Source of the DNA: Clostridia bacterium
GTDB taxonomy: Bacteria > Bacillota_A > Clostridia > Christensenellales > Aristaeellaceae
Reading direction: 5' to 3'
Assembly: GCA_017412025.1 (NCBI GenBank)
Contig: JAFQOY010000169.1
Location: forward strand, 1 to 32,760
DNA: 32,760 nucleotides
In this document: in pieces, positions 7,277 through 16,585 of the stretch
How positions within the stretch are numbered: position 1 is the first letter of the stretch
Layout: every line of letters starts with the position of its first letter
The notes under the pieces: model-generated
Databases searched by the model: none
What the model was told of the DNA's origin: nothing
The model's input: the letters and a program-made list of their open reading frames with translations, nothing else
Position numbers and translations under genes: made by a program

Positions 7277-8800
7277 GTGAACGGACACAACGTCAAGACG
7301 AAGCTGCTGCTGACGGGCATGGGCTTTTTCCTGTTTGCCGCAGCGGCCACGCTGATCAACGCGCTCCTTCTGCCCTATGCATACCGGCGCTTTGGTTATC
7401 CGAGGCTGGTGGTGCTTGCCTGCTTTGTGCTCGCTGCCGCCGGCTTTGCCGCGCTGGGCAGAGCGCTTGCGCGCACGGAGGAAGAGCGGCTTGAGCGCTT
7501 TGTGCGCAGGGCAGTTCCGGCGTTCCTGGGCGTGCTCTTTGCGGCGCAGGTGCTGATTGGCTACCTGCTGGAGTATACGCCTGCGGGCGACAACTTCATG
7601 CTCTTCAACGGCTCCAGGATGCTGGCGCTGGAAGGGGATTTTTCAAACTATCCGGACTTCGGATTGTATCTGGCGCGGTTTTCCAATCAGTGGGGCTTTC
7701 TGCTGATGATGACGGGCGCGTTCAGGCTGCTTGCCGCGCTGGGCGTCACGCGGTTTTTCATGGCGTTTGTCGTGATTCTTGCCGCGCTGCACAGCGTCGG
7801 CTTTGCGTCGCTGCTGTCCATCGCCCGGCGCATCCGCGGCGCGCGCGGACAGGTGATGATGATGGCGGTGATGGCGCTGTGCCTGCCGCTGTGGCTGTGC
7901 GCGTCTGTGCTCTATACGGATACGTTCTCGATGCCCTTTGTGATCCTGGCGCTTGACTTTGCGCTGCGCGCCGCGCAGGCGGAGGATGGGAAGCGCCAGA
8001 TCGGCTTTGCGCTCGCCTGCGGCATATCGGCGCTCGTCGGCGGGCAGATCAAGATGACGGTCGCCATCGTGCTGATGGCGGCGGTGATCGTCTGGGCGCT
8101 TTCCATGCGGCCGCTGCGCGCGGCGCTGTGCGCGCTGCTGTGCGCGGCGCTGATGCTCTCCGGCGGGCAGATTGTCCGGCGGACGATGCTTGCCCATGTC
8201 ATCGATCCGCAGGTGCATGCGCAGCAGCACACGCCGACGATCCACTGGATCATGATGGCGATTCCCACGGGAGACAATCCGTATGGCCTCAACACGGGCG
8301 ATTATGGCATTACATGGGGCATGATGGACGAGGGCGCGACGCGTGAGGAGGTCATGGATTCCATCCTGACCCGGATGAAGGACCGCATCTACACGCTGCG
8401 CTATCCGGACAGGCTGGCGGCGGCGGCGTTTTCCAAGAACGCCTCCGCGCTGTGCGACGGCACGTTCGGCCTGTCGGAGATGCTTGATGACAAGCCTGTG
8501 CGCGAAAATGCGCTGTCCGCCCTCGTGCTGGAAGGGCGAAGGCTCTATCCGTATTACGGGGCGCTGTGCACGGGCATATACATGGCGCACATGCTCTTTG
8601 CGCTGCTGGGGTGCCTGCGCGATATCAGGGCGCGCGATGCGTCGCTGTCTCTCGCGTATATCGCGATGTTCGGCATGATGCTGTTTCTGATGATCTGGGA
8701 GGCGCGCAGCCGGTATCTGCTCAGCTTTGTGCCGGTGCTGCTGCTGCTCTCCTGTGCGCTTCTGTCGCGCATGCCGGGGAGGAAAGAGAATGAAGAATAA
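7277..8800 (+). CDS. Multi-pass membrane protein, putative GT-C glycosyltransferase, paralog A
   Basis: The GTG at 7277 with AGGGAGGA (7262-7269) is chosen; a longer frame from ATG 7154 would translate the intergenic repeat and is rejected. The 507-aa product is a polytopic membrane protein whose first helix begins KLLLTGMGFFLFAAA and whose first outer loop carries AGDNFMLFNGSRML, placing an acidic residue where GT-C enzymes have their catalytic Asp. Its later loop has IYTLRYPDRLAAAAF and DGTFGLSEML. All these segments align with the next gene, so the two are tandem paralogs. The role is inferred to be transfer of a lipid-linked sugar outside the membrane. Substrate unknown. Confidence 0.7.
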   Translation: MNGHNVKTKLLLTGMGFFLFAAAATLINALLLPYAYRRFGYPRLVVLACFVLAAAGFAALGRALARTEEERLERFVRRAVPAFLGVLFAAQVLIGYLLEYTPAGDNFMLFNGSRMLALEGDFSNYPDFGLYLARFSNQWGFLLMMTGAFRLLAALGVTRFFMAFVVILAALHSVGFASLLSIARRIRGARGQVMMMAVMALCLPLWLCASVLYTDTFSMPFVILALDFALRAAQAEDGKRQIGFALACGISALVGGQIKMTVAIVLMAAVIVWALSMRPLRAALCALLCAALMLSGGQIVRRTMLAHVIDPQVHAQQHTPTIHWIMMAIPTGDNPYGLNTGDYGITWGMMDEGATREEVMDSILTRMKDRIYTLRYPDRLAAAAFSKNASALCDGTFGLSEMLDDKPVRENALSALVLEGRRLYPYYGALCTGIYMAHMLFALLGCLRDIRARDASLSLAYIAMFGMMLFLMIWEARSRYLLSFVPVLLLLSCALLSRMPGRKENEE

Positions 8801-10286
8801 AACAGGGATCGCAAAGCTGCTTTTGCTGACGGGCATGGGGCTGATGATCCCGTGCTATCTGTTTACGGCGGGCAATACGCTCCTTGCGCCGTGGACGCTG
8901 TATGACCGCAATCGCGCTTTGCTTGCCGTGCTGACGGCGATGTGCGCGGCGGGGCTTCTTCTGGCGCTGCGCGCGGCGGACCGGCACGAAGCGTTCTGCG
9001 CCCGGCACGAGAGGCGCATGCTGGTCGCTGCCGCCGCGTTTTATTTCGCTGTGCAGATGATCATGGCGCATGCGCTGCGCTATGCGCCCAAGACGGACGC
9101 GGAGCAGTGCTTCACCGCCGCGCAGCTGATCGTGGATACGGGCACGTTCGGCAACGTCGAGCGCCCGTGGGTGTATTTTACACGCTATCCGTTCAACCTC
9201 GGCTTTGTCTATCTGCTCGCCGGGATATTCCGCCTCTTCGGCGCGCTGGGCTGGGCGGACAGGTATATGCAGGCGGTGCTGGTCAACAGCCTGCTCTTTA
9301 CCGCAGGGCTTGTGTGCGCGGCGCGCGCGGCAAGGCGCATGGGCGGCGTGAGGGCGCAGACGAAGCTGCTGATGCTCTTTGCCTCCTGTCTGCCGTTTCT
9401 GTACTGCACGGCGGAACTGTATACCGATGCGTTTTCCCTGGCGTTTCCGCTGATGACGCTCTATCTCTTCTGCCGCGTGCGGGAGGCGAAGACGGCGCGC
9501 GCACGTCTGCTGTGGGCGATTGCGTTTGCGCTTGCCGCCTTTGCCGGGTCTCAGATCCGCTTTACGGCGGTCATTGCGGCGATTGCCTGCGTGATTGCGC
9601 TTGCGTTTGAAAAGCGATGGCGCGCTGCGCTGCTGTGCGGCGCGCTGACGGCGGCCGTGCTCATGGGCGGCGGCGCGCTGGTGGATGAGTATACCTATGC
9701 CCGCCACCTTGCAAGGGAGGACGTCAGGCAAAACGAGCTGCCGCGGCTGCATCACATCGCCATGGGGCTCCCTGTTCAGGTGGACGAGGGCTATGGGCAG
9801 TACGGCGAGGGCGGCTGGCTGATCTTTTCCACCTCGTTTGAGGATCCGCAGGCGCGCAGGGAGGCGCTGCTTGAGGAGGTCATCGACCGGGTGTACTATC
9901 TGCGCTATCCTTCAAGGCTTGTGCACATGATGTCGCGCAAGCTCATTTCCACGTTTGGCAACGGCACGTTCCTGCTCAATGAGATCATCGAGGCGGATGC
10001 GCCGCAGGCGGATAACGCCGTCAAGCAGGTGATCTTTGAAACGGGCGCGCTGTACCCTCTGTATTATCACCTGTGCACGGCGATGTTTGCCGCGCACATG
10101 CTGCTTGCCTGCGCGGCCTGCGCGCAGGCGCTCAGGCGCAGGGACGTATCGGCTGCGCCGGTGTTTATCGCGCTGGTGGGCGTGTTCCTGGTGCTGTGCG
10201 CATGGGAGACGCGGGGCCGGTATTTCTTCCAGTATCAGCCGGTGCTGCTGATGGCGGCGGCAATGGTACGCACAAAAAGCGCATAA
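8790..10286 (+). CDS. Multi-pass membrane protein, putative GT-C glycosyltransferase, paralog B
   Basis: The ATG at 8790 lies inside the end of the previous gene (11-nt overlap) behind GGGGAGGAAAG (8777-8787), giving 498 aa. It shares with its neighbour the N-terminal LLLLTGMGL helix, a first outer loop with an acidic residue (KTDAEQCFTAAQ), and the segments VYYLRYPSRLVHMM and NGTFLLNEII. A PMT_2-like helix bundle with about ten membrane segments is visible. The coupling to the upstream paralog suggests the two act in the same cell-surface polymer or lipid decoration pathway, possibly together. The family assignment is from overall pattern only. Confidence 0.68.
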   Translation: MKNKTGIAKLLLLTGMGLMIPCYLFTAGNTLLAPWTLYDRNRALLAVLTAMCAAGLLLALRAADRHEAFCARHERRMLVAAAAFYFAVQMIMAHALRYAPKTDAEQCFTAAQLIVDTGTFGNVERPWVYFTRYPFNLGFVYLLAGIFRLFGALGWADRYMQAVLVNSLLFTAGLVCAARAARRMGGVRAQTKLLMLFASCLPFLYCTAELYTDAFSLAFPLMTLYLFCRVREAKTARARLLWAIAFALAAFAGSQIRFTAVIAAIACVIALAFEKRWRAALLCGALTAAVLMGGGALVDEYTYARHLAREDVRQNELPRLHHIAMGLPVQVDEGYGQYGEGGWLIFSTSFEDPQARREALLEEVIDRVYYLRYPSRLVHMMSRKLISTFGNGTFLLNEIIEADAPQADNAVKQVIFETGALYPLYYHLCTAMFAAHMLLACAACAQALRRRDVSAAPVFIALVGVFLVLCAWETRGRYFFQYQPVLLMAAAMVRTKSA

Positions 10287-10294
10287 TGCGAAGG

Positions 10295-10320
10295 CCTGCA
10301 GAAGAAACGCTGCAGGTTTT
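10295..10320 (+). terminator. Probable terminator after the glycosyltransferase genes
   Basis: CCTGCAG (10295-10301) pairs with CTGCAGG (10310-10316), followed by TTTT. The T run is short, so it may be leaky. Confidence 0.6.
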
Positions 10321-10465
10321 CGGTTATAGACGGGAAGAAAGACGGGAGTTTTATCATCGGCGGGATGAAAAACCGGCAGGAATCAAACAGGCGCTGAAGA
10401 ATTACATTTAAGTTACCCTTATTTCATTTCGGGAGATGGGATGCTTCGTGACGGAAGGACTGGAA

Positions 10466-13400
10466 ATGCTGCGGCGCATCACGCCGCAGGAGGAATATAC
10501 CGCGGGACTGCAGATCTACAGACAGGGCGGCGTGCATCCGCTGGAGGAGGAAAACGGCTTTCTGCGCTATGTGGTCGACGGCGATCCGAGGCGCGTGGTG
10601 CGCGTGGCAGCCGGCAGCCGGCTGAGCGGCCGGTGCTCGTGCGATTTCTTCGGCAACGTGCATAAGCCCTGCCGCCATCTGGCGGCGGCGATGATGCTGG
10701 CCATGTCAAGCGGTACGATTGAGGAGATGCGCCGCCGGAAGGCGAGGGAGAATGCGTCGCTGCTCATGGGCACGCTGCGCGCAGCGCTGCCGATGGAGAC
10801 GCCGCTTGAGCTGGAGATCACGCTTCACCTGATCGGCGAAACCGGCATGCGCGTCTCCCTGCGCGTGGGGCAGGAGAGGATGTACGTCGTCAAGTCGATG
10901 GCGCAGTTTCTTGACGCGCTGACGAAAAAGGAAAGCATGGCCTTTGGCAAGGGCTTTATACTGGAGCCGCAGTGGATGGGCTTTGAGGGCGTGGACGCCA
11001 AGATCATCCGCCTGCTGCAGGATGCGGCGTATATCGCGGGGCTTGAGGGAAAGCTGGTGCACACGGGCGTGGAGGCCAAGTATCTGCCCGTGGCAGACAG
11101 GCTGGCGACGCGCCTTCTGCAGCTGCTGATGGCCCGTCCGTTCAGGATCTGCTTCGGGGATGAGGTGATCCCCGTGCCCAGCGTGTTTGAGGGGCAGGCG
11201 GAGCTGCTCTTCGGCGTGACGAGAAGCGGGCGCGAGCTGGAGGTGCGCGCGCAGATGCCCGGATCGCTCCGGATGCTTGACCCGGACGGCAGGTTTGTCT
11301 TCTGCGAGGGGGACGTGCTGCGCCTGCCCAGGGCGCAGAGAGAGATCGTGCGCGTGATGCTGGCGGCGGGCAGAGACGGACAGGCGTCCTTCCGCTTTGA
11401 CGCGCAGCAGGGAACACGCGTGATTTCCGAGCTGCTGCCGGCGCTGGAGCGTGCGGGAACCGTCACGCTTGACGGCGCGCTGGCGGAGCGGATTGTGCGA
11501 AGGGAATTGAAGGTCAGGGCATACTTTGACCGGGAAGAGCGCATGGTAACGGCCAAAATGGCGTTTGTCTACGGGGATGAGGAGATCGATCCGTTTGCGC
11601 CGACCGCGCCCAAAACGGAGGAGGAAGAACGCATCCTGATGCTGCGCGACGCCGCAGGCGAGCGCGCTGCGCTTGACCTGATGGCGGCTGCGGGCTTTCG
11701 CATGCAGCGGGGCAAGGTCATCCTCGCCGGGCAGGAGATGGTCTATCGCTTCCTGACGGAGGGGATATACGAGCTGCAGAAGACGGCGGAGGTATACTGC
11801 TCGGATGAATTCAGAAGGCTGACGCCGCGCAGACCGCATTTCACCGGTACGCTGCGCATGCAGGACGGCGTGCTGCAGCTGCAGATGCTGGAGGGCGGAG
11901 AGCCGACGCCGGAGATCATGGCGATCCTGCAGGCGCTGCGCGACAAGAAGAAGTATTTCCGCTTAAAGGACGGGTCCTTCCTCGACCTGACGGACATGGA
12001 CGAGTGGCGCGAGCTGGCTGAGGCCGCCGCAGGCACGGAAAAGGAACAGGAAAAGCAGGAGGACGAGGCGCGCGGCGTCGTGCAGCTGGCGTCCTTCCGC
12101 GCGGCCTATATGATGAGCCTGCTGGAAGGCGGGCGTGTGCCGGTGACGGCGGAAGGCTCCGTGAAGGAATTTGTGGCGAGCATGGACGAGGAGGGCGATC
12201 CCTGTCCGCAGGCGCTCAGCGATACGCTTCGCCCGTACCAGAAGCGCGGCTTTATGTGGATGCAGGCGCTTGACAGGCTGCACATGGGCGGTATCCTTGC
12301 CGACGACATGGGCCTTGGCAAGACGCTGCAGATGATCACGCTGCTGCTGTGGGCCAAAGAGAAGGGCGGCGATGCGCGTCCGTCGATCATCGTGGCGCCG
12401 ACGTCGCTGGTGTACAACTGGACGGCGGAGATCAGGCGCTTTGCCCCGCAGATCCGCGTCGCCGTCGGCGAGGGCGCGCAGCAGGTGCGCGCGCAGACGA
12501 TTGCGAGGCTGACGGCGGATGAGCCGGATATCGACGTATACGTGACGTCCTATCCGCTGATCCGGCGCGACATTGCGCAGCTTTCCCGGATTGCATTCCG
12601 GTTTGCGATCCTTGACGAGGCGCAGTATATCAAAAACGCGATGAGCGTGGGCGCGGGCGCGGTCAAGCAGCTCAGGGCGCAGACGCGCTTTGCGCTGACC
12701 GGCACGCCGATGGAAAACCATCCGGGCGAGCTCTGGTCGATCTTTGATTTTGTGCTGCCGGGCTATCTGCTGTCCTTTGCGCAGTTCATGCACAGGTTTG
12801 GCACGGGCGAGGAGACGGACGTGCTCAGGCGGCGCATCCGTCCGTTCCTGCTGCGAAGGCTCAAGGGCGACGTGCTCAGGGAGCTGCCGGAGAAAAACGA
12901 GATTGAGATGATGGCGGACATGACGGAGGAGCAGCGCAGGGTCTATCAGGCCAGCCTGCTGCGCCTGAAGCCGCAGGTGGAAAACATGATCGGCGGCAGA
13001 AACCGCATCGAGGTGCTCGCCGCGATTACGGAGCTGCGCCAGATCTGCGGCCATCCGTCGCTGGTGCTCAGCGACTATGCGGCCTCAAGCGGCAAGCTCG
13101 ACCTGCTGCTGGATATCCTGCCCGGCGCATTGGAGGCCGGACATCGCGCGCTGATTTTCTCGCAGTTTACGCGCATGCTGAAGATCCTCAAGCGCAGGCT
13201 GGAGGCCGTGGGCATCCAGTGCCTGTATCTGGACGGCGAGACGCCGCCCAGGCGCCGCATGGAGCTGGTGGAGCAGTTTAACGGGGGAGAGGGTCAGGTG
13301 TTCCTGATCTCGCTCAAGGCGGGCGGCTCGGGCCTCAATCTGGTGGGCGCGGATACGGTGATTCACTTTGATCCGTGGTGGAACCCGGCGGCCGAGGACC

Positions 13401-13597
13401 AGGCGACGGACCGCGCGCACCGCATCGGGCAGAAGCACACGGTCAACGTCATCCGCCTGATTACGCGCGGGAGCATTGAGGAGCAGGTTGTGCGCCTTGG
13501 CGAGCGCAAGCGGGAGCTGTTTGACCAGATGATCACGGCGGGCGAGGCCATGCCCACCCAGCTGACGCAGGAGGACATCCGGGCGCTGTTTGACTAG
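10466..13597 (+). CDS. SNF2-family helicase with SWIM zinc finger
   Basis: A roughly 1040-aa protein of the bacterial SWIM/SNF2 type. The N terminus has a SWIM finger (CSC, then PCRH; about residues 57-71), followed by a long helicase-associated region. The ATPase core starts with LRPYQKRGFMWM, Walker A DDMGLGKT (near 612), the Walker B box DEAQ (near 716), and ends with helicase motifs V-VI (SLKAGGSGLNLVGAD, DRAHRIGQ). Such proteins move along DNA and remodel protein-DNA complexes; their partner in bacteria is poorly known. The start is uncertain: ATG 10466 is preceded by GGAAGG at a 7-nt distance, GTG 10448 and ATG 10436 lie upstream in frame. It appears to be transcribed alone. Confidence 0.9.
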   Translation: MLRRITPQEEYTAGLQIYRQGGVHPLEEENGFLRYVVDGDPRRVVRVAAGSRLSGRCSCDFFGNVHKPCRHLAAAMMLAMSSGTIEEMRRRKARENASLLMGTLRAALPMETPLELEITLHLIGETGMRVSLRVGQERMYVVKSMAQFLDALTKKESMAFGKGFILEPQWMGFEGVDAKIIRLLQDAAYIAGLEGKLVHTGVEAKYLPVADRLATRLLQLLMARPFRICFGDEVIPVPSVFEGQAELLFGVTRSGRELEVRAQMPGSLRMLDPDGRFVFCEGDVLRLPRAQREIVRVMLAAGRDGQASFRFDAQQGTRVISELLPALERAGTVTLDGALAERIVRRELKVRAYFDREERMVTAKMAFVYGDEEIDPFAPTAPKTEEEERILMLRDAAGERAALDLMAAAGFRMQRGKVILAGQEMVYRFLTEGIYELQKTAEVYCSDEFRRLTPRRPHFTGTLRMQDGVLQLQMLEGGEPTPEIMAILQALRDKKKYFRLKDGSFLDLTDMDEWRELAEAAAGTEKEQEKQEDEARGVVQLASFRAAYMMSLLEGGRVPVTAEGSVKEFVASMDEEGDPCPQALSDTLRPYQKRGFMWMQALDRLHMGGILADDMGLGKTLQMITLLLWAKEKGGDARPSIIVAPTSLVYNWTAEIRRFAPQIRVAVGEGAQQVRAQTIARLTADEPDIDVYVTSYPLIRRDIAQLSRIAFRFAILDEAQYIKNAMSVGAGAVKQLRAQTRFALTGTPMENHPGELWSIFDFVLPGYLLSFAQFMHRFGTGEETDVLRRRIRPFLLRRLKGDVLRELPEKNEIEMMADMTEEQRRVYQASLLRLKPQVENMIGGRNRIEVLAAITELRQICGHPSLVLSDYAASSGKLDLLLDILPGALEAGHRALIFSQFTRMLKILKRRLEAVGIQCLYLDGETPPRRRMELVEQFNGGEGQVFLISLKAGGSGLNLVGADTVIHFDPWWNPAAEDQATDRAHRIGQKHTVNVIRLITRGSIEEQVVRLGERKRELFDQMITAGEAMPTQLTQEDIRALFD

Positions 13598-13622
13598 GCG
13601 GATGCGCCTGCGGCGATGGCTG

Positions 13623-13652
13623 TTGACGGGTTTTGCATGCCTGTCGTATAAT
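13623..13652 (+). promoter_or_regulatory. Sigma-A promoter for the HAD-RadC-DUF218-RsmG run
   Basis: TTGACG (13623-13628), 18-nt spacer, TATAAT (13647-13652), 25 nt before the start codon of the next gene. Confidence 0.75.
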
Positions 13653-13677
13653 AAAGCAAAAGACAAAAGGAGCGCTC

Positions 13678-14319
13678 ATGCACATTATATGGGACTTTAA
13701 CGGCACGCTGCTCTTTGACGCGCAGCTGGGCGTGGATGCGGACAATCATGTTTTCAGGGAACTGGGGCTTCCGCCGATCACGATGGAGGATTACCGCAGG
13801 CACATGACCATGCCGGTGCGCCATTTCTATACGGCGCTGGGCGTCGACCTGAACGTATACAGGTATGAGACGATCAGCCGCATCTGGCTGGATTATTTCA
13901 ACCGGCATGCCGTGGGCGTCGGGCTTGTGCCGGGCGCGCTTGAGCTGGTGAAGCGGCTTTATGACGCCGGCATTCCCCAGTCGATCCTGTCGGCGTCCTA
14001 TGTGGCGTCCCTGCGCGAGCAGTGCGCCGCGCTGGGGCTTGAGCCGTATATGGCGCGCATCGACGGGCTTGGCGACGAGAGCGCGCAGAAAAAGACGGAT
14101 ATCGGCCGCGTGCAGATGGAGCGTCTGGGCCTTTCGGGGGAGGACGTCGTGCTGGTTGGAGACATGGTCGCCGATGCGGAGCTGGCCGAAGCGCTCGGCG
14201 CGCGCTGCGTGCTCGTCCCGTGGGGACACAACGATACGCAGCGCCTTGAAAAGACAGGGGCGCCCGTAGCGCACACGATGGATGAACTGGAAAGCATGCT
14301 GCTTTCGATGCAGAAGTAA
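13678..14319 (+). CDS. HAD-family hydrolase with DxN motif
   Basis: A 213-aa phosphoglycolate-phosphatase-like HAD protein starting at ATG 13678 after AAAAGGAG. Motif I reads WDFNGTLLFD: the nucleophile Asp6 is present but the usual second Asp is Asn8. The cap domain follows, then motif II (ILSAS), a Lys in the KKTDIGRVQ segment and motif IV VLVGDMVADAELA. In normal HAD phosphatases the second Asp is the general acid/base, so the reaction or rate may differ; a group of HAD proteins with DWNGT/DFNGT motifs exists. It is first in a run leading into radC, with a 15-nt gap. Confidence 0.83.
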   Translation: MHIIWDFNGTLLFDAQLGVDADNHVFRELGLPPITMEDYRRHMTMPVRHFYTALGVDLNVYRYETISRIWLDYFNRHAVGVGLVPGALELVKRLYDAGIPQSILSASYVASLREQCAALGLEPYMARIDGLGDESAQKKTDIGRVQMERLGLSGEDVVLVGDMVADAELAEALGARCVLVPWGHNDTQRLEKTGAPVAHTMDELESMLLSMQK

Positions 14320-14334
14320 ACGGAGGCATACGCC

Positions 14335-15183
14335 ATGGCAGACGGACAGGATGAACGCAAAGACGGGAAAGCGGCGAAAAAGTCGATCCATGCCGGACAC
14401 CGGGAACGCATCCGCGAGCGGTTCCGCGTCAGCGGTCTGGAATCATTTTCCGAGCATGAGGTGCTGGAACTGCTGCTGATGTACGCCATTCCGCAGCGGG
14501 ACGTCAATCCCCTGGCGCATGAATTGATTGCGCGATTTGGCACGCTGAGCAACGTGCTGGACGCAGACGAGAGCGAGCTGATGCGCGTGCCGGGCGTGGG
14601 CGGCAACGCGGCGGTGCTGCTGACGATGATGCCGCAGCTGATGCGCCGCTATCAGATGAGCCTGAGGGGCGCAAAGCCGGAGATTACCAATTTTCACGAG
14701 GCGCGGGCATACTGCATGCCGCTGTTTCTGGGCGCGAAGGAGGAGCATGCCTATCTGGTGTGCCTGGATCAGAGCGGCCGCGTGCTGCATCTGGCGCTGC
14801 TGCACACCGGCACCATCGACGAGGTGACGCTCTATCCGAGGCTGGTGGTGGAGACGGCGCTGCGCCATCGTGCGTATGCCGTTCTGCTGGCGCACAATCA
14901 TCCGGGCGGCATCGCGGAACCCTCTCAGGCGGACTATGATACGACGGTTTCGCTGGTCAGAACGCTTGCCGGCATTCAGATCAGGCTGATGGATCACCTC
15001 ATCTTCGCGGACGATCAAGCGTATTCGATGATCCGCGCCAGCCAGTTTGTCGATCTTGCGGCGGATGAAAACTTCAGCTATGTCGTCAGAAGCCAGAATG
15101 TGCCGGGCAGGCGCGGTACGCTGCGCGAGGAGGCGGACGAATGGATTTACCTGACGGCGGAGGATCTTCGGGGACAGGAATAA
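14335..15183 (+). CDS. radC: RadC family (UPF0758) JAB-domain protein
   Basis: A 282-aa protein starting at ATG 14335 behind CGGAGG. The first 110 residues contain helix-hairpin-helix-like segments (ELMRVPGVGGNAAVLL). The C-terminal JAB/MPN domain has the metal motif AHNHPGGIAEPSQAD, that is HxHPxG followed by S and D. Once thought to act in DNA repair, the RadC family has no firmly known job; the JAB fold suggests a metal-dependent hydrolase or nucleic-acid binding. The C-terminal tail beyond the JAB domain is about 50 residues. It lies 15 nt before the DUF218 gene. Confidence 0.9.
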   Translation: MADGQDERKDGKAAKKSIHAGHRERIRERFRVSGLESFSEHEVLELLLMYAIPQRDVNPLAHELIARFGTLSNVLDADESELMRVPGVGGNAAVLLTMMPQLMRRYQMSLRGAKPEITNFHEARAYCMPLFLGAKEEHAYLVCLDQSGRVLHLALLHTGTIDEVTLYPRLVVETALRHRAYAVLLAHNHPGGIAEPSQADYDTTVSLVRTLAGIQIRLMDHLIFADDQAYSMIRASQFVDLAADENFSYVVRSQNVPGRRGTLREEADEWIYLTAEDLRGQE

Positions 15184-15198
15184 AAGGAGATTGCGCAA

Positions 15199-15789
15199 TT
15201 GAGGATCACAGTAAGGAGACTTCTGATGGGAATGCTTGTGCTGGCGTTTCTTTGCATTGTCTGCGCTGCCGGGCTGATGGGATTCGTCTATTACAAGGAG
15301 ACGCATCTGCCGCCGCTGGGCGATTCGGACGTCATCATCGTGCTTGGCGCGCAGGTGAAGGCGGACGGCACGCCGTCCGTGGCGCTTGAGCGCAGGCTGA
15401 CGGCGGCGCTTGAAAGCTACCGGCAGGACAGGCAGCTGATCATCGTCTGCGGCGCGCAGGGCGCAAACGAGCCGCGCGCGGAGGGCGATGTGATGCGCGA
15501 CTGGCTGCTTGAGCGCGGCGTGCCGGAAGAGGACGTGGTTGCGGAGACGGCGTCGTTCAACACGAGGGAAAACCTGACATATGCCCGGGCGATCATGGAA
15601 AGCCGGGGGCTCAGCGAGGCGCTGATTGTAACCAGCGACTATCATGTTGCGCGCGCGCTTGAATTGTGCCGTCAGACAGGCATACCGGCCACGGGCAAGG
15701 GCAGCCCGTCCAAGCCGGAATACTTCCTCAAAAATCACTTCAGAGAGGGGCTCAGCTGGATCAAACTCTGGCTGGAGAGCATGCTATGA
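15199..15789 (+). CDS. YdcF/SanA-like DUF218 membrane-anchored protein
   Basis: The TTG at 15199 follows AAAAGGAGA at a good distance and gives 196 aa. A single N-terminal membrane helix (about residues 8-30) is followed by a DUF218 domain: DVIIVLGAQV, ERRLTAALESY, SFNTRENLTYA and VTSDYHVARAL. Proteins of this type (SanA, YdcF, ElyC) face outside and have been linked to envelope integrity and lipid carrier metabolism; the chemistry is not settled. Its stop overlaps the rsmG start by 4 nt. Confidence 0.85.
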   Translation: MRITVRRLLMGMLVLAFLCIVCAAGLMGFVYYKETHLPPLGDSDVIIVLGAQVKADGTPSVALERRLTAALESYRQDRQLIIVCGAQGANEPRAEGDVMRDWLLERGVPEEDVVAETASFNTRENLTYARAIMESRGLSEALIVTSDYHVARALELCRQTGIPATGKGSPSKPEYFLKNHFREGLSWIKLWLESML

Positions 15790-16502
15790 ACAGGGAAAGA
15801 CTGACAAACGGGCTGGAAGCGATGGGCGTCGCCTTTGATCAGCGGGCCGTTGAGCGCTTTGAGGCGTTTCACGCGATTCTGGACGAATACAACCGGAAGA
15901 TGGATCTGACGGCGGTGCTTGACGAGAACGAACGCGTCGACCGGCATGATCTGGACAGCGCGGCGCCGCTGGCCAAAGGCCTGCTTGCGCCGGATGCGAA
16001 GGTGATCGACGTGGGCACGGGCGCAGGCTTTCCGGGCATGCCGCTGCTGATTCTGCAGCCGGAGATGGAGATGACGTTCCTTGACGCGCTCAACAAGCGC
16101 ATTGCGTTCCTTGAGGACGCTTTAAAGAGGCTGGGGCTTCGGGCCTGCTGCCTGCATGCGCGCGCAGAGGACGCCGCAAGGATGGCGCAGCACAGGGAGA
16201 TGTACGACGCGGCGGTATCGCGCGCGGTGGCCTCAAGCGCGACGCTGCAGGAGCTGACGCTGCCGTTCGTCAAAACCGGCGGCCTGGCCATTGCCTGGAA
16301 GGGCCCCGGCGTCCATGAGGAGATGGACGCAGCCAGGCGCGCGGCGTTTGTGCTGGGCGGCACGGTGCGCGGCGTGGTCGACGCGCCTGTGCCCGGCAGG
16401 GACGACTGGGCGCACTGCCTGCTGCTGACCGAAAAGACCGGAAAAACGCCGAAGGTCTATCCGCGCAAGGCGGGCACGCCGGGCAGAAAGCCGCTGGCAT
16501 AA
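15786..16502 (+). CDS. rsmG: 16S rRNA (guanine-527-N7) methyltransferase RsmG
   Basis: A 238-aa SAM methyltransferase with the GidB/RsmG layout: an N-terminal helical part containing AFHAILDEYNRKMDLTAVLD, the SAM motif VIDVGTGAGFPGMPLLIL (near residue 75), then AVSRAVASSATLQEL and a C-terminal KAGTPGRKPLA tail seen in Firmicutes proteins. It forms m7G527 in 16S rRNA. The ATG at 15786 overlaps the previous stop codon (ATGA). Unlike the common arrangement beside mnmG or parA, it sits here after radC and a DUF218 gene. Confidence 0.93.
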   Translation: MNRERLTNGLEAMGVAFDQRAVERFEAFHAILDEYNRKMDLTAVLDENERVDRHDLDSAAPLAKGLLAPDAKVIDVGTGAGFPGMPLLILQPEMEMTFLDALNKRIAFLEDALKRLGLRACCLHARAEDAARMAQHREMYDAAVSRAVASSATLQELTLPFVKTGGLAIAWKGPGVHEEMDAARRAAFVLGGTVRGVVDAPVPGRDDWAHCLLLTEKTGKTPKVYPRKAGTPGRKPLA

Positions 16503-16523
16503 TAAAGAAAAACTTACCAGAGG

Positions 16524-16585
16524 AATTCCCTCATGTCTTTTTGAAAAGCAGCGCAGACTGTTTGCAAAAAGGAGATGAGGGAATT
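16524..16585 (+). promoter_or_regulatory. Long inverted repeat overlapping the ribosome site of the BofC-like gene
   Basis: AATTCCCTCAT (16524-16534) pairs perfectly with ATGAGGGAATT (16575-16585); two G-T pairs could extend it. The 40-nt loop holds a second small stem (GTCT/AGAC at 16535-16538/16555-16558) and the purine-rich AAAAAGGAG at 16566-16574. The 3' arm ends right at the TTG start and is followed by TTTTGTTTT. It could be a weak terminator for rsmG or a fold that hides the start of the next gene; the sequence does not decide between these. Confidence 0.5.
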
